Source: Oppiella nova | Lineage: Eukaryota > Arthropoda > Arachnida > Sarcoptiformes > Oppiidae | Assembly (NCBI GenBank): GCA_905397405.1 | Contig: CAJPVJ010000005.1 | Coordinates: 83,870-147,869, forward strand | Direction of reading: 5' to 3' | DNA length: 64,000 bases | Shown here: one piece after another, positions 30,401 to 43,543 of the stretch | Numbering within the stretch: the first letter of the stretch is position 1 | How the letters are laid out: each line of letters opens with the position of its first letter | Translations under genes and position numbers: made by a program | The notes under the pieces: model-generated | The model's input: only the letters and a program-made list of their open reading frames with translations | The model's database searches: none | Told to the model about the DNA's origin: nothing

Positions 30401-32275
30401 TATGTTTAATACAAATGTTTAGCCATTATCTGCAGAAATGGATGCAAAATAAGTGCCACAATAGTAGGCAATAGCAGTGAAAATGCATTATCTAATAGTA
30501 TCTAATAGTTGCGATACAAGTGAAACAAATCCATCGATGGCCACCGCTCACTGCTAACTGTCCCCTAACTGTCCCCTCGCGCTAATCAAATAGATGTTCA
30601 CATTTGAACCATCAACCTTATTTTTATAGATATAAAAGAGTAGAAAATAAATGCAATTTAGAGCTTAGACTAAAATTATTACACTTTTATCTAATATATT
30701 GTTATAAGAAGTGAACACAAAAGTGGAAATAGACGTGAGAGAGAGAGAGAGAGAGAGAGAATGGTAGGAATTCAATAAGAGAAATTGAAATAAACATTAA
30801 ATTTATGTTTAATTAAAATTGGCAAATGAAATGAATAAAAGTATTGGTTCGTTGACCAAAAAATCATATAATGTATAACTTTTCTCACACAAGAAAACAT
30901 CTAATTTTCAGATTAGTATTTGTGAGGCAATTGTTTTTTAAATAAAACATCAAACATATAATTAAATAGAAACTAAAATCGATTAAATCAATAGCTTTTA
31001 CAGTGAATTAAGTTTATGATCGCAAACGTGTATATAAGCCATTGATGGTTCAAATGTGAACATCTATTTGATTAGCGCGAGGGGACAGTTAGGGGACAGT
31101 TAGCAGTGAGCGATGGCCACAAGAATCAGTAAGAGCTGAGAAGTGTGAGAGGGTTGTGAGGGTTGGCTACCGAAAGGAAAGAGTACTTTATTTATTCGTT
31201 TGGATCGCTTTACAAACGATTGCTTAACTATAAGAGAGAAAAGTGAATAAAAAACAAGCAATAGTAGGACTGACATAAAATTATTTATAAGTCTGGAGTA
31301 AGGAATCCTAATATCATATGATATGAGCAGATAAAAAGAAATGCTTTATTTCATGAAAAACTATAGATTATTATTATTATTCAGTATTTATTCAAAGATA
31401 GCGAACGAAAAAATATTAAATTAAATGAAATGAAGAAATGGTATAAAAATAATTCAAAATAATTCAGAGTAATTACATTTTACGACTTTTCTAATAAAAA
31501 ACTTTGTTTTCTCCACATTTAATAACGATTTGAACAAACTTTGAGAAATTATGATTTATAAATAGCAATAGAAATAAATTCTCTAAAATACACTCACTAT
31601 TTGTATTTAGTATTTATTGTAACAAAAATATGATTACAATATTTAGGAGACGAGAGAGAAATATAAATATATATTATATTAATATATTTCTTGTTTTAAA
31701 GTTTTAAAAGCGATTGAAATATGCATAATGTCTGACAATTTTGTTGAATTATAAAATACATAAATGTTTTCATATATTTCATAGTTAATGAAATGGTTTA
31801 GAAATTTTTACTTATAGTCTCATATTTATTTAAGTGTTGAAAAACTTTCATATCAGGTATAATTAGAATTAATTTATGATTTTCAATGTTTCTCTCTCTA
31901 TAAAGTGTATAATATTATATAATAATATTAATAGTTAGTATGCGTTCCCAACACACAAGTGCTTTGAGTTTTAAAAACAGATTTTTATTTTGCAATTTCT
32001 ATAACTTATAAGTTCTTTTGATTTTTTCTCTTTTCATTTTAACAAAACTTTTCACAAAATGTTTTATTGATTTATATTATTTAACATTTGAGTGAAGCAG
32101 AAAATCCATAAGAAATTTCATTTTTAGTGCAAAATTCTCTATAATCCAAACGCTTATTAATTTGTAGTCATATTATATAAGTATTGGAAATGAAAGCAAA
32201 AGCAAAATAATATATCAATTTGACTGTTAATTCAGAGAAAGAGAAAAATGCATTTTAAAGCAATCTGTTTGACAT

Positions 32276-32306
<31 letters not shown>

Positions 32307-32535
32307 TCCAATTCATTAGTTTGTCAATCAGAAGGAATTTTTATGTAAAATATTTTATATATAATGCAAAATACATTTTAACAATAATATGTCACAACAG
32401 ATGAAATTTTTTCTTCTTATCATTCCGTTAATAAAATCAATAAAATTCGCGCAAAAACTAAAAAAATTATTTAAGAGATTTGACATCACATTCACTCTAA
32501 CTCTACACACTAAACAGTTGTGAACACTATTAAAA

Positions 32536-32584
<49 letters not shown>

Positions 32585-34660
32585 GCGAGAAATAAGTGGT
32601 AAAGAAAAATATTTATTCGTCAAAATGAAAACGACGAAAGAAAGGCTAAGATTGCGCTTAAAGAGTATATAAAAAATTTCCAATTCCTCTATAAATGCGA
32701 ATCAAAGGATTGTTTGAAGACTTGCTTTGAAATTAAGAGCGAATGGAATGGCTGTGAATGACGACAAAGAAGTATAAAAGAGTTGGAGAGAGAGAGAGAG
32801 AGAGACGTGAGAGCAGAGAGAATGCGAGGAGAGATGTGACTGTGAATGGGGTAGCATTTGAATGATGAGGAAAAGTCATTAAAGAGTAAAAATGGGGGAA
32901 AGGCTTATCCTTTTTAGCGAATGGAATGGCATTTAAATCAACGGTAGAGATCGCGTTGAGATCGATACAAATTGGAGTTGGCTTTGGATGCGAGCAATAG
33001 TTTTAGTTATAGAAAATCAAACAGAAATACAGCACAAATAGATACAGCACTGGTAGTACAGATGCCAACCTCTCAGTACGTGCGGTCTGAAAGGGGGAAT
33101 TGGAGAAGCGTTGTATTGATTGCTATGGAAACTATGGATGCATTTACCAAATTAACTATCAATAAATCAATCGAATCGTTGTTCGAGAGCTGTTGGAAAG
33201 GGCAACAGCCCTGTGCTCCCAGTGCTGAGCTGCCAGTGCTCTCCTCGCAGTGCCTATGCCTGTGCTCTATTGCCGCTCCGAATTAATTGAAGCCCAGCTC
33301 TGAATTCTCAGGAGAACTAAATAGGATTGCAATAGCAGTGCAATAGGATAGCGATTTTGCCAATAAAAAGCAACTAATGTTAACCCAATAGTACAGTAAT
33401 GTCTGTATTGTATTGTATGTCTAACTATGCCTTCAATGCCTTCAATACCATCATTGCATTCAATGTCTTATGTGTTCACTATTTGTATCGAATTTGAACC
33501 ATATTTTTATAGATATAAAAGAGTAGAAAATAAATGCAATTTAGAGCTTAGACTAAAATTATTACACTTTTATCTAATATATTGTTATAAGAAGTGAACA
33601 CAAAAGTGGAAATAGACGTGAGAGGGGAGAGAGTGAGAGAGACGGTAGGGATGGGAGAGCACATCATAACCATATAAAATGATATTCTCATCCAATATCA
33701 TAATAATCGAGAACATGTCAATAGGAACTGCAGAATTGATGGCTGCAAACAACTGTGGGCCATATGGCTGCACATCACTGCTAACATTACTGTCCTTTAT
33801 ATATATTTATATATATAGCCATTGAGTATATTATAATAATCATCAAAAACTATTGCAATGTATGGTTGGATGCGGCGGTGAATGCGTGCGAACTGACGGA
33901 ACACAACAAACAACACAAACTATAACATCAAAAAAATATCGTTCACTTGAGTTAGTGTTTGTGCACTTGTTTTGTGGCATCTCTTCAATCCGAGTGCCCA
34001 TTAAACGCACGAAAAGCAATACAATCAATGAATGCCATACACTGTTTGATGGCTTTCAGTGATGAGCAGCTCTACTCCACTCTCTATCAACTATTTGGCC
34101 CCCGATTCCCATATAAAGAGCCCATCTATTGCTATATATTTTTCATTTCTCTATGATTACGGCCTACTCTCACTTATGCCAACATCCAAACCAATCAGTT
34201 GTTGATACCATTAAACGCATCAAAATATGTTTGCATTACTTTTATTTTGTTGGCTTCAAATCAAATCATTGAAATATTCACGATATAGTCAATCGGCAAA
34301 CTCTTATCCATTACTATCGGCCAAATAAAGATCAAAAAACAAAAAATTGTAATCAAAACAATCGCATCGACTGTTTTGTATGTCTGAGCTCATATACAGG
34401 GCTTTTGTGATGTTTTATGAGTATAATAATAAGAGCGCATATAATAATATATAATACATAATACGTAATGTCATTTGGGCTGAGGCTCACCAAAGTCTCA
34501 TCACTGGCATAGGCATAGACTCATCATTTGAGAGCCATTGCCATCAAATGGGAATTGCAATCGAAAGGCACCAAAAAACAAATGAAGTGAAAGCAATAGA
34601 TTTGTGTTACACAGCATAACACACATAACATATTCACTGAATGATCGTCATTGAGATGAG

Positions 34661-34704
<44 letters not shown>

Positions 34705-35753
34705 TGGAGAGTTTGGTAAGTTGTTGGGAAACCGCAAGAACAGTATCCCATATGTGTGCTATGGATGTATGGATTGTATGGCATGTATGGTGTGGTGGAT
34801 GTGTGTGTTTGTGGTGGTGTTGTGCCCATTTTGGTGGTCAGTGGTGTGTGAAATGCACGCACCTAACTGGAAATTCATGAAAACCTAAAACGCCAATCTC
34901 TTTTGGCACACGTAGTCAATACACTCATAGCATTTCAATATTGCTTTATTGCTCTCTTCAACATAAACTGCATTTTGTGATGAATTGCTGATACTTTTCG
35001 TACGTTAATTGCAAATACATTTTAAAGGCTTTTACATAAAACTCATAAATATATGATATGGAAAATCATATTAATATTTGCACAGAATATTCTGTACAAT
35101 ATATGAGCCGCCGATATATAGTGAGATAGCCGTATATTGTGTGCTCATAAAAAGTGCCAAAAAGTTGATGAACAGTAAAAAGTGATTGAAGTGCAAAACA
35201 TTATATAACAATACAAATCGAAATTAAAAATGTGAGCCATTATTACAATATTAAAACCATTTTTTCTCTGTTCACATGTCGTTCCCCACCTTTACGTGAA
35301 TCGAACGGCGCTATTATTAACTTATTATGTATTTTATTTTCTATCGTCACTACAACTATATATTTAGCATAAAATACAGTCGACTTATGTTTTAATGATT
35401 TAGCGATTGCCCGCACATCACACAAACATTAAGTGTATTGTTTTGTTGAGATTTTATTTGATATAAGAATTGTATTAAGTGTGTGAATAGAGAATAATTT
35501 GCAAACAACTTTCGCAATGAATAGCTCACTATCTAGTGATTGAATAGTGTGTTGAGAATGTAATGTTTAACTCACAAACGAGTGTAAACTATTCACAGGT
35601 GCTCATAAGGTAAGGGCAGAGTTGGGTAATACATGCTATCAGATAGTTGCGAGTCTGTATTTGCCCCCTGAGTGCCATACAGATGTCTTTCACATACAAA
35701 TACAAAACACTTTGTATGGTTGCAAACGAGCGTAAAAACACTTTACACACACA

Positions 35754-35799
<46 letters not shown>

Positions 35800-37247
35800 A
35801 GATTGTCTCTGGTGTGTTTGTGTGTAAGTGTGGCGCTGATAGTGGATGTAAGGGATGATAATATGAGTGTTAGTGATGGGTAGAGAAGGTGGTGGTGCAC
35901 TGGTATGGTATGGTATGACTGGTATTGAGTTAAGTTGAGCTTTCGTTTGGTGATTATTATGATGACAGACCCTATCATTAGATGATAGCTGTGCCGACGG
36001 TTCGCTTCACTTATTGATCGCCGGATCACTACTACTGACGATACCGTTTGTCTCAATACATATGAGAATAGGGACCCAATGGCTGTCATTATTGTTATTA
36101 TTACTATATTATCAATAATTTCATTCTTCTTTACATTTGATAGTCTAATAGTGAAAACTTATCGTCGTTTTTGTGTATTAACACAATAGGTATTATCGTT
36201 TGTCGACAACAACGTGTACATAAAGAGCCCCATATTATAATTAAATGTGTATTTTATGCTTATATCGTATCGGAATAATAAATATTTTATATTATTATAG
36301 AATTGTTTATTATTTTAATTTTCAATTCCTAAACGTTTGCGTCAAATGATAGCAATATATATTTTGTTTATATTAATATGTTTTTGCATTTCTTTTTATT
36401 TTCAATATAAAATCCAGAATTCAAACAACTTTTATAAATATATTAATCTATTTTTTCCTAAATAATCGAATATTTCATTAATGAAAGCGAAATAATATAT
36501 CAAAAAATAATAATAATTGTGAGGAAATTGAAGAGTGAATGCATGACAAGAGACTATACAGTGGTATCGGTTGGTGCCATCCACTCATACCAGTGTTATT
36601 GACGTTAGAAAATCAATCGATCGATGGGTCGATAAAATTGATTACTGAATGTTCGGCTATTACTATACCAATAGAAAGTGAGAGTACATTGAAAGCCCAG
36701 CAGTACTGCGACTATGGGTTTAACATAGAGTATGAGAGCATACATATAGTCATAGACACAGTGAAGTACAGAATATTCTGTACTGTATATATATATAAAG
36801 TACACATGGAGTGATAGAAATCCATTATTGCATTTGTGAGCCAATGCTTCACAAATGCCTCCGATATCTCCTTTCAATACATCACACAATCAATCGATAA
36901 ATATGGTTGAGGTGTGAGTTGTCTGTTGTGTCAGTACAGCCAGACTCGTGACTGTCATTCACAGCCACCCTTTACACCGTATCAACCATTGGCTCCAAAT
37001 CTAACGGTGTGTTTGAGCAATGAATCACAAAATAATGTCTAAAATAGTATCGAATGGTTTCACTTGAATTGTATGAGCATTGAATTGAGTGCATAACCAA
37101 AACACATAACTGTTGTCAACGGAGAGCTTAACACACAGAAGGCATTCATACAATCTGTACAATTGAGTACAAATTTTGCTCAAATACACAACATTTAGTT
37201 TATTTTGATTTACTTTTTTTGTGCACAAAAAAGCGCAACAAAACCAA

Positions 37248-37289
<42 letters not shown>

Positions 37290-39986
37290 TATAAGGATAG
37301 GGATAGGGAATGATGGCAATAGGCAATAGACCTCCTCTACAATCTGTCGACCACTTGAAGACACTCGACATTACATAAAGAATATGAGAGGAAATAGTTT
37401 CTCAAAAAACTCGGGCGACATATGATTGAATGGGCGCTCAAACATCAATCGTAATCCTCATTTGTTTGGCCACCACTACTGGGTTTGGGTCCACTATTTA
37501 TGCGGACATGGAATCAATCAGAGCCTCAATTGATGGGATGATCGATGGCCACAATTACCCATAAAACCAGTGATGGATCGATACTCAACTCGATTACAGA
37601 CAAAATGAATAAAGAATTTGTTTGATAGCTATTGGTTCACAGCTTTAAAGCTTTTCATTTATTATTTAAAGTTAACGTCAAATATTTTTGCACTCTTTTT
37701 ATTCCTTCAATATTTCGGATTAAATTTCTCATCTTTTTTTATACAATTTGTTTGATAGAAGTTTTGAGATTTTCTTTAGTATTTGAGGGCAAGAAAAAGG
37801 CAAACGTTTATAGACTAACGGATCAAATGTATAAAAAGCAAAAATAATCAAAATTATTGATTTTATCGACAAAAATATGGCGATTCTTATCGATTTTATT
37901 CCGATCGATACGTATTGTGAATGAAAATTCATATGTTTTCTCAGTTTTATTGTTCAGATCGCGTTTCAAATAGTTTTGTAAATTTACTTTTGAAATGTCT
38001 TATTATTTGTAAAAATATTTTACAATTTTTATTACTATTATATTAATGTGTAATTCGTGATAAATTGTCTCAAATATTTTTATGACATATCATGACAATT
38101 GGATTTCAATAATCATAAATAAATATAATAATAATCAATAAATTAATTTTTAAATGTCATAACAAGTGACAGTAAATTATTATTTCCATGAAATAGAGGA
38201 AAATATTTCAAATAAATAATTTATAAAGAATTTAATTTATCGATTGAATAGATTAGGAAGAAATAAAGAAATTCCAGATTCTCGACACCAGAATTCAATA
38301 TATTTAATGCAATTCTTAACTGATATTCAAAAGTTTAGCAAACAATTGAATGATTGACAATAAAACTGATGCAATCAGATAAGGCGAGAGGAATGCCTGA
38401 AAAGCCAAATCCCTGCAGTGATCGAGAGCTAAAGTGTTAAATCTACAGGTAGTACAGCTATGGTGGTGGTGGAGCACTGGTAGTAAGACAGTGTGTTGTG
38501 CTAGTGATGCCAATGCATCGCTTCACTAAAGCATGAATAGCAAAAAAGTCATCTGAGATTAGTAGCTATTTTTTGTCTGTCAAAACAAACTTCAAAAAAC
38601 TGCATCTCTCTCTCCCCTCCCTCTCCCTCTCTGCCGATCTTTGTATGTGTAAGTCTGTGTGCTCTCCCTGTGCTTATATGCCAGTGCTGTGCCTCTAACT
38701 ATTTAATCATATAAAGAATAATAATGAGTAACGAACTTATTTAATACTGAATAAAGAAATGAATTCCACGCATAAGTAAAATACTAATGAAAAATATTGA
38801 TTTCTAGTGAAATGTGAAATGAAATTTGAATCTAAAACATACAGATATGTATGTATTTATATAATATTCTTATTATTAGTTATGACAAAATCTATACATT
38901 TTATGCTTTCATAGTATAATATATGTATCAACCGATGATTAGAAATGTTTGTTAGAAAATTGTGTTTTTATTCAATTAAGTAATTCTAGCAAAAAACCTG
39001 TGCGATAAAAAAATGTACAGAATTTGTTGGTCTATTTGAGATCCGAAATAAAGAATATAATCAATAAAATAAAGTGTGTTTTGTTGGCGAATCAAAAAAT
39101 AAAAAATTTTCTGCCATTTAAGCGCTAATAAAATTCTTTACATATCAATAATAATAATAAAAGTATAAAAATAATAATTTTAATGGTTTTGGCTGTAAAT
39201 TTCATTTGTAGAGAGAATTTGTGTTCACTTTGTCGTAAAGAACATCTGTATTGAAATCACAATAATAAAGAAAATTTTTAATATTTAAATGGATTAATAT
39301 TTAAATGCAAATACGCCAAAATCTACAGCAAAATAATTTTTTAATGCCTTTTTTCGCGGGAATAGTTTAAATTGATTTTCTATTTATTCATTTCATTACT
39401 CGCACACAGCCATTGCAATCGGCATTTAAATTGAATTTCTGTGTTATCTCGCTATAATAAATATGAATTTTAATCTATCCATACATTTAATGGCACCAAA
39501 AAACAAGAGCACAAATGTATTGCCAAATATTTTAATATTCTGTTTCGATAGTAACTTATTTGTCATAAAGAGTTACAACTATTTCCCATTCAAATGACTT
39601 TTTCAGCCCTAATATTACAGATTTTCCTAAAAAACATATAATCATTTAAATATTTAACTAATGAATGGATAACTTGATTTGAAATCATTACGTGTTTTTA
39701 TAAGTAAGAAAACAATATTTTCTCAAACAAAGACTTCTGTCTTTTTAATGTTTAAATATTTCTGTTTAATCAAATCAAATGAATTACATAAATGCATGTC
39801 ATAAGTGAACTAAAATGTATTTCAAATTTATCTATCGTTTGTCTCACATAACGACCAAATGTTATAAAACATGGAAACAATGAGCGCATTGAGTGCCTGA
39901 GAAATACATGAAAAGCATTATATAAAACACAAACATTTAGAGAAAAAAAGCAGTCATGACTTAAGTAGATTCATGTCTTGTAATTC

Positions 39987-40019
<33 letters not shown>

Positions 40020-40724
40020 TCCCATTATACAGCACCTGATCTATTACAAAAGCTATTGTGTGTCAATATATGTATAAAACGTTTTACTCTCAATAATTAT
40101 ATCGTAATTTTGTGTGCAATAAATCCGAAAATCGATGTAAGAAATTACAGAAATAAAAAATGAATAAAATAATTACAAATAAGTCATTAAAATTTGAGAG
40201 ATGGGTGCGCACAGGCATACTCCTCATCGCTGTCAATGAACTTGTTATTATACTGTATATATATAAGCAGCCAATAGTTAAGGTGCAGTAAAACAATTGA
40301 TGATTTCATGTAAAACAGTATAAAACCTCTAGGATTTACTTACAATTGCAAATCACTTATACCTTACATACAGTTTATACCCTATATAAGTATAGTTTAA
40401 GGGGACAGGCGATTGAAATATCAGTGAACATATCTGTTTCACATAAGTATTAATCACACCCACGTCTTGAGTCCGTACATTGATTAGTGTAGAAAAATAT
40501 TTCTCCTCTAATATTTGTGTTCATAATTAACTCATTTTGAAAACACATATAAGAATAGAGTAGAAAAACTCGAACAAAAAAAAGGAAAGTAAAACAGGAA
40601 TATATTCTAATATAACACCAAATATACTACAGTTTCCCCTGTGATGTACTCTCTGACTCTCAATATGGAAAAAACTTATTATATTTATTATCTCAGATGC
40701 AATAATTTAGTAGTTTTTAACGAT

Positions 40725-40775
<51 letters not shown>

Positions 40776-41199
40776 TTATCATTAAATTATTAAGAAAACT
40801 CGACACTAAGTTCTTTGTTAGTGATGTGAAGCATAGCTTTTGTTTTGAATCGCAAATCATTTGCATTTGTTAGCAAAATATCTTAATATAAATATGTATA
40901 AAAAACTAATATATATATTGTGTTGTGATGTAGATTATAGTTAGGGATGAAAATGAATGAACCAAAATATAATTACTGGCAATATTTGCGACTCACAGGC
41001 ACAGCACCGGTATAAAAACCAATTACTATTAACATTGCCATTGTATGTATGACTGCCATTATTACTGAGTGAGTCCTTAACAGTTAGAGTCAGAAAAAAC
41101 AGTACAACTAATTAGCATAAGAAGAAGAAGTCTATGAAAAAGCATCGAATGATCGCAAAACAAAGCCATCATCTATTGAGACAACGGCTCTCATTCATA

Positions 41200-41244
<45 letters not shown>

Positions 41245-43505
41245 TAATTTCCATTTCTATCAACATTTTTTATTTTTAGAGCTTTTTGTCTACATCTCTC
41301 TCTTCCCCATCCTATTCTATGCATCCAATAGTGGCGTATCTCCCTCTCTCTCTCTCTCCCCTATTATTTCATTTAAATTAGTTTTTATAAACAAAAAACT
41401 TTACATACAAGTAGCCGAAAAAGTTTTTCTATTACCACTGCATTGACATAAAGATTAAAATGATATAAAATTTTGTTGTTTTAATTCTTAATCTACAGTA
41501 TAGTTTCACACAAAATACTGAATATTTTGCCACTATTTACAGATTCTCATACATTCAGTGCTGAAGTATTGGTTGCAATGCTATGGGAATGCAATGCAAT
41601 GCTATATAGCATATAAGTTTTATTAGTGTCTCAAATGAATTCATAGCCTATCAATGGATGCGATGGTAGACTATCCATGGATGCCTGTGCCTCCCAATGG
41701 CTTAGGTCTACGTCACTAAAACATTATTCTCAAACAAATTTAATATTCGGATCAATAGAGAAAAATTCATTTGAATACATTAAAGCGCTTCAAATATCTA
41801 AACATAAATTTAGGTTTTCATAGATAGCTATGGAGAGTAACATTCACTACATAACAGTGTTGATGAACATTATATGACGAGAGACTCATATATTGTATAC
41901 ATAGTATATATTGATATATACATTGCCTGTGTTTACATATACGGAATATTCTGTATATAATATAAATTTACATCAATACCAATCTGTCTATACTTTTTTA
42001 AAATACCGAACAAAAGTTCTTTAATAACATATAAATACATATGAATTCATGCGATTCTATCGCCAAACAGCAAAACATATAAAATATATATTAAATATAT
42101 ATATATTGAAAATAATATTATTTTTTTATTGTACAAACATAAGCCCTTTTAATGTGTAGCGAAAATCTTTTACAAAATAGTTTTATCGAGTAAATTGTAA
42201 TAACTTTTACCACTTTTATAGTGAAAAATCCATTAGTGAGTGAAAATTTTTAGTGTAACTTTTGTCGAGTATTTATTGCAAACATTTCTGTCAGTAGAGA
42301 CTTATTGTGAGTTAATTAGAAATATTGCTTTTCAGTTATGTTTAGTCTTACAAAACTATACATTAGATTAGATTTTGCTCTCTTAGAAATCATTTGTCGA
42401 TTGTATTAATGCATAAATATTTCACATTTATTTCGTTTTACATTATGATGTGTCATAACTAATAATTGTTAGAAATGTGTTTGAAAGCCAAATCTTAAAA
42501 CAAAATTTCTCTGAACATAGCATAAGTTATATACATAAAATTAAATAAATTATGTGCAAATTCTTATATTCCATAAAAACAAAAACTTCTAAACTTTACA
42601 TTGCAAAGCCCTAGACTTCACTAATTTTATTGTCGATTTAGTGATTTTTTCTTAACATTGTTTTATTTTTAAAATATGAAAACTTTGATCAAATCACTGC
42701 TTTTGTATTCGTTTTGAAAAACATTTTCTGTATTAGTAATCAGAACTCGGAATATAATCCCAACACTTCTAACCAAAACTAACCGATAAAATAATAATAA
42801 CAACAAAAACGGTTACACTTTATTGAATAACTTAAGCAAAGAGATGTGTGTTTGCGTTATTGTGATGAGTAAATGTAAATAAATAAAAAATAAAATCGTT
42901 ACTATATAAGATAGTTTTCTTGATATAATTTTCTAATACAAAAGCAAAGGAAATATTATTATAGAGAAGGAGTGTTTAGAAGAAAATTTAATTCAAATTT
43001 GTTTGAATGAAAAAGTATTGGAATGAGAAGAAAGAATTTTTTGTCGAGACTGTGATTATGAATGAGTGAATGATTGAAAGGGAGAGAGAGGGAGAGGGAG
43101 AGAGAGAGAGAGAGAGAGCTGGATGTAGTCATAACTATAGTTATAATGAGAGAGGCAAATTGTTTATTATTATAACAATAACACATATTTGCTAATTCTT
43201 AGCGAAAGATTTGCAGCACATTTAACACAGAAAAAAGATTTTCGGTTTAGATTTCTTCTCTCTCACGAAAGATATAAGTGTTTCTCAACAAAAAAAGTTT
43301 AACCAAATGTGTGTATATATATACGAGAGCGAGAAATATATGGTGTGTATGAGTGCGCAGATGACGACAAACTTATGAGAACCGTATGGGGAAAGAGACA
43401 AATTTTCATTTAATGTTTTTGGGAGCAAAAGGGGATACGAAAAGCAAAGCAATGCAAAGCAAAGCTGCAAAACTAACTTATATTCTGTTCATATATACAT
43501 AGGAT

Positions 43506-43543
<38 letters not shown>

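Noticed and set aside
32972-33286. 104-codon plus-strand open frame
   Set aside because: Lies inside CUX1/CASP intron 1, lacks a recognisable domain and begins at a non-ATG codon. Its C-terminal part is made of imperfect CAGTGCTC-like repeats.
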